Of a stretch of 64,000 nt of DNA, positions 61,289 to 64,000 are shown piece after piece. Positions within the stretch are counted from its first letter, which is position 1. The number at the start of each line of letters is the position of its first letter. Source of the stretch: CAZNFR01 sp964572225 (GTDB lineage: Bacteria; Bacteroidota; Bacteroidia; Bacteroidales; GCA-2748055). The DNA is taken from assembly GCA_964572225.1 (NCBI GenBank), contig CAZNFR010000003.1, positions 1-64,000 of the forward strand, written 5' to 3'. The notes below the pieces were generated by a model. It worked only from the letters and a program-made list of their open reading frames with translations. It ran no database searches and had not been told where the DNA came from. A program made the position numbers and the translations under genes.

Positions 61289-62410
61289 GTGAAAATAGCA
61301 TTCGACGCAAAAAGAGCATTCAGGAATTTCAGCGGACTGGGAAACTATAGTCGCACCACCATTAAACTCCTGAGTGAATTTTTCCCGGAACATGAATACC
61401 CCCTTTTTACCCCCGGTAAATCGGGCGATCCGCTCCTGTTCGATGGATTCCCACCTTCCGGCTGCCCCGTAATTTATCCTTCCGGAATTTATTCACGTTT
61501 TGGTTCGCTTTGGCGGATTTCCGGCATTGCAAGGGATATCAGGACTGTCAGACCCGATATTTTCCACGGACTCAGTAATGAACTCCCCCGTTCCCTAAGA
61601 AAGTTCCCCGTGCGCAAGGTACTCACCGTCCATGACCTGATCTTCCTCCGTTACCCCGAGTTGTATCCCTTTATAGACCGGCAAATATACCGGGCCAAAA
61701 CCGAATACAGCCTGAAAATGGCCGACCGCATCATTGCGATCAGCGAGCAGACTAAGGACGATATTCGCCGGTTTTTCCACATCGAGAAAGAAAAAATTAG
61801 CGTGGTATATCAATCAGGCGATCCCGCTTATTCCGAAGTCCTTTCAGAAGAAAAGAAAAAAGTCTTGAAGGAAAAGTATAACCTGCCCTCCGAATATCTG
61901 CTCTACGTAGGAACCATAGAGGAAAGGAAAAATCTTCTCCGCCTTCTCATCGCAAAAAGAAAGGGGAACCTGGAAATCCCTCTTTTCATCGTCGGAAAGG
62001 AAAAAAACTATGCAAAAAAGGTCTTTTCCTATATCCGGGAGAACCAAATGAAGGATGTCGTTCACCTAAAAGACGTATCCTCTGCCGACCTTCCCGGGCT
62101 CTACCAGCTTGCTTCAATCTTCATTTACCCTTCGTCTTTTGAAGGATTCGGACTTCCGGTGCTGGAGGCAATACAATCGGGAACTCCCGTAATTGCCGGG
62201 AAAGGCAGTTGCCTGGAGGAAACCGGCGGACCTCATTCGGTGTATATTGATCCTTTCAATACCGAGGAATTTATTTATGCCCTGAAAACGATTCTGGAAA
62301 ACAATTCCCTGCGAAATAAAATGCGGGAGGAAGGCCTGAAATTCAGCCGGAATTTTCTCCCTGAGGTGAGTGTTCGTAATTTAATGAAGGTATATGAATC
62401 CCTACTCTGA
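61289..62410 (+). CDS. Glycosyltransferase family 4
   Basis: 373 residues from a GTG. FSGLGNYSRTTIKLL is the Gly-rich N-terminal loop, VLTVHDLIFLRYPE and IAISEQTKDDIRRFF follow, and PSSFEGFGLPVLEAIQSG carries the E-x7-E donor motif. This is a mannosyltransferase-like GT-B enzyme, likely cytoplasmic and acting on envelope or capsule sugars; donor and acceptor unknown. It starts 24 bp after dapD and its end overlaps the tsaC-like gene by 17 bp. Confidence 0.92.
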   Translation: MKIAFDAKRAFRNFSGLGNYSRTTIKLLSEFFPEHEYPLFTPGKSGDPLLFDGFPPSGCPVIYPSGIYSRFGSLWRISGIARDIRTVRPDIFHGLSNELPRSLRKFPVRKVLTVHDLIFLRYPELYPFIDRQIYRAKTEYSLKMADRIIAISEQTKDDIRRFFHIEKEKISVVYQSGDPAYSEVLSEEKKKVLKEKYNLPSEYLLYVGTIEERKNLLRLLIAKRKGNLEIPLFIVGKEKNYAKKVFSYIRENQMKDVVHLKDVSSADLPGLYQLASIFIYPSSFEGFGLPVLEAIQSGTPVIAGKGSCLEETGGPHSVYIDPFNTEEFIYALKTILENNSLRNKMREEGLKFSRNFLPEVSVRNLMKVYESLL

Positions 62411-62978
62411 ATATCGTAAGGAGGACCTCGAACAGGCAGTCGGGATTCTCAGACAGGGTGGGGTTATTCTCTATCCCACCGATACTATCTGGGGACTGGG
62501 CTGCGATGCCACCAATCCTGAAGCGGTTGAACGGGTCTACAAAATCAAAAAACGCCACGACAGCCTGGCCATGCTGGTTCTGCTCGACAGCGAAAACCGG
62601 CTCAATACCTACGTTCAGGAGATACCCGATATTGCCTGGGAACTGATAGAGGTGAGCGATAAATCGCTTACCCTGATCTATCCTGGGGCCAGGAACCTGG
62701 CATCCAACCTCTTGCCCCCCGATGACAGCATAGGGATAAGGATAACCCGCGAGATCTTCAGCCGTGATATGATCCGCAAATTCGGCAAAGCCGTGGTTTC
62801 CACCTCCGCCAACCTTTCGGGGAGCCCCTCACCGGCCAGCTTCGACGAAATTGACGAAGAAATCAGGAAGCAGGTAGATTACATTGTGAAATTCAGGCAG
62901 GAGGACCGGGAAAGGAAAAAAGCCTCATCCATCATAAAAGTGGGGATCTCAGGCGAAATAGAGATCATCAGGCCATAA
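62394..62978 (+). CDS. L-threonylcarbamoyladenylate synthase (TsaC/Sua5/YrdC family)
   Basis: 194 residues. GGVILYPTDTIWGLGCDATNPEAVERVYKIKKR is the YrdC nucleotide/threonine-binding core, quoted here for its key motif YPTDTIWGLGCD; KRHDSLAMLVL and VSTSANLSG are also diagnostic. The protein makes threonylcarbamoyl-AMP for the t6A modification of tRNAs reading ANN codons. It lacks the C-terminal Sua5 domain, so it is the short TsaC-like form. The ATG lies inside the GT4 gene. Confidence 0.92.
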   Translation: MNPYSEYRKEDLEQAVGILRQGGVILYPTDTIWGLGCDATNPEAVERVYKIKKRHDSLAMLVLLDSENRLNTYVQEIPDIAWELIEVSDKSLTLIYPGARNLASNLLPPDDSIGIRITREIFSRDMIRKFGKAVVSTSANLSGSPSPASFDEIDEEIRKQVDYIVKFRQEDRERKKASSIIKVGISGEIEIIRP

Positions 62979-63007
62979 AAAAAAGGGGCTGAAGGGTCTG
63001 ACTCCCC
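62977..63007 (-). terminator. Candidate terminator of the head-GIN gene
   Basis: On the minus strand GGGG (63007-63004) and CCCC (62988-62985) can pair around a 15-nt loop, followed by eight T residues (62984-62977). The stem is short, so this is a moderate call. It lies just after the DUF2807 gene stop at 63015. Confidence 0.45.
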
Positions 63008-63014
63008 GAAAGGC

Positions 63015-63737
63015 TTATTCCATTGATTTCACAGAACCACTTCCGGCAATAGATGAGTTGATTTCCGGATTTCCCCGGTAATATACCGATCCGGTTCCGG
63101 CAATGGAAATGCTCAGCTCCTCTGTGACATGGACTTTACAGCTTCCGGAACCGCTTATCTTGCCTTCAAATTCGGACAGCTTAAAATTCTCAGCGTTCAG
63201 ATCGCCACTGCCTGCGATGGATATTTCCAGTTCTTCTGCACCCTGACCGGCAAGGTATACATTCCCTGAACCGGCAACCTTAATTTCTACCTCTTCGGCA
63301 GAAAGATCTTCAAATTTCATGTCCCCGCTACCGGCCAGCTTCAGGGTGAGCTCTTCTGAGTCAATTTTTTTCTCAGCGATGACGTCTCCCGATCCCGAGA
63401 GACTTACCAGTTCATACGTCGGAGAAACAATGTAAATTGTGATCTTACCATTGAGGTTGTCGCCGTACTTGGCAGGTTTGATTTCAAGATAGCCATCCTC
63501 CACAGATACTTCAATCTTATCCAGGGTGGAAGGATCTGCATCTATCCTGAGACTGTGCTGACTTCCCTGTTCCAGGTAAACCGTCGCAGGTACCGCTATT
63601 TTCACTCCCGAGAATGCATCCACGGGTATATCTTCATTTATTTTGGTGGGAGCAGAATTGACGATTCCATTCACTCCGGCAAATACAAAAAAAGCAAGGG
63701 TCAGAATGGCGGTTAAAATAATTTTTGGGTTTCTCAT
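63015..63737 (-). CDS. Head GIN domain (DUF2807) secreted protein
   Basis: 240 residues. Signal peptide (KIILTAILTLAFFVFAGVNG), then an all-beta region with seven evenly spaced SGSGD-type turns (SGSGDV, AGSGDM, AGSGNV, AGSGDL, SGSGSC, AGTGSV, AGSGSV) about 20 residues apart, which form rungs of a beta-helix or solenoid. This is the head GIN/auto-transporter-adhesin-like domain found in Bacteroidota secreted or membrane proteins. Predicted in the periplasm or on the surface; function unknown. Confidence 0.9.
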   Translation of the reverse strand: MRNPKIILTAILTLAFFVFAGVNGIVNSAPTKINEDIPVDAFSGVKIAVPATVYLEQGSQHSLRIDADPSTLDKIEVSVEDGYLEIKPAKYGDNLNGKITIYIVSPTYELVSLSGSGDVIAEKKIDSEELTLKLAGSGDMKFEDLSAEEVEIKVAGSGNVYLAGQGAEELEISIAGSGDLNAENFKLSEFEGKISGSGSCKVHVTEELSISIAGTGSVYYRGNPEINSSIAGSGSVKSME

Positions 63738-63841
63738 AGCAAATGGTATTAAAATTTCCTTAAAGACGTTCGAAAATTATTGCTGTTGCATATTACGGAA
63801 TAAATTTCAAACTTGCCCTGCAATTATTTATTTTACCCGCA

Positions 63842-64000
63842 ATGGATTACCTGCATCGCACTGATATACAGATCAGATTTAACGATATCGACCGTTTGGG
63901 ACACGTATACAATGGCATATTCTCCCACTATTTCGATCTTGCCAGAATGGAATATTTCCGGGAGGTCTTTGGAAAAGAACCCGACTGGAAAAAATTTGCC
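63842..64000 (+). CDS. Acyl-CoA thioesterase, 4HBT family (5' part only)
   Basis: ATG at 63842 gives 53 codons running off the window end. The sequence DIQIRFNDIDRLGHVYNGIFSHYFDLARMEYF matches the hot-dog fold of YbgC/FadM-type thioesterases, of which I cite the core DIDRLGHVYN: the Asp in this stretch is the usual catalytic residue. It should hydrolyse acyl-CoA thioesters in the cytoplasm. The rest is outside the window. Confidence 0.8.
   Translation, partial: MDYLHRTDIQIRFNDIDRLGHVYNGIFSHYFDLARMEYFREVFGKEPDWKKFA

Noticed and set aside
1..64000. CRISPR array, insertion sequence, prophage, rRNA or complete tRNA
   Set aside because: Reading all gaps and frames, I found no repeat-spacer pattern, no transposase or integrase motif and no full tRNA cloverleaf; the only tRNA-like piece is the T-arm at 49030-49046.

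Overview
The window looks like a chromosomal stretch of a Bacteroidota bacterium, probably of the Bacteroidales/Marinilabiliales type. The evidence is promoter-like boxes of the TAnnTTTG type, mostly weak Shine-Dalgarno sequences, a T9SS C-terminal sorting domain, DUF4369/thioredoxin lipoproteins, a DUF6452-DUF6048 gene pair, lipid A genes (lpxH, gmhA) and a eukaryote-like glycogen pathway. Gene density is high and almost all of it reads as core genome. I saw no transposase, integrase, phage gene, CRISPR array, rRNA or complete tRNA.

Layout. 1-6.3 kb (minus): a cut-off GT2 glycosyltransferase, a large PAS/GAF hybrid histidine kinase, a CNT nucleoside transporter and a bifunctional nuclease. 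6.7-10.5 kb (plus): rplU (with a long Lys-rich tail), rpmA, a terminator, serS, an EamA transporter and ruvC. 10.5-15.1 kb (mostly minus): HIT protein, greA, a membrane-anchored hypothetical, a Rieske-like lipoprotein lacking its histidines (plus), a 54-aa small ORF, ahcY and ribF. 15.3-26.3 kb is a glycogen locus: a eukaryotic-type branching enzyme (plus) faces a four-gene minus operon of debranching enzyme, GT4 glycosyltransferase, GH57 enzyme and a 1412-residue glycogen synthase-phosphorylase fusion.

26.7-29.6 kb (plus): two related DUF4369 lipoproteins, the second with a thioredoxin fold whose CxxC is SxxS, then lpxH. 29.6-33.4 kb (minus): a 1256-residue multi-PAS histidine kinase. 33.5-40.6 kb (plus): a YifB/ComM ATPase, a secreted ankyrin-PPP phosphatase, a secreted CotH-like kinase-fold protein and a membrane pyrophosphatase. 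40.6-42.5 kb (minus): DUF6048, DUF6452 and gmhA. 42.5-49 kb (plus): a voltage-gated-type K+ channel with a zinc ribbon, a small membrane protein, mutL, two rhomboids, an EEP-family protein and a peroxiredoxin-like protein. 49-53.6 kb (minus): TlpA, an outer-membrane barrel and a TlpA-T9SS protein, then a DUF434 protein and a dihydroorotate dehydrogenase-like protein.

53.8-57 kb: a SPOR lipoprotein and two phosphofructokinases, both with pyrophosphate-type active-site signatures. 57.1-60.4 kb (plus): a Zur-like regulator, yidD and a zinc ABC transporter. 60.4-64 kb: dapD, a GT4 glycosyltransferase, a TsaC/Sua5 protein, a head-GIN protein (minus) and the start of a thioesterase.

Two themes stand out. 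The first is sugar and energy metabolism that may be built around glycogen and pyrophosphate: synthase-phosphorylase fusion, two PPi-type PFKs and a PPi-driven ion pump. The second is a secreted protein phosphatase immediately followed by a secreted CotH-like putative kinase, a possible extracytoplasmic phosphorylation pair.
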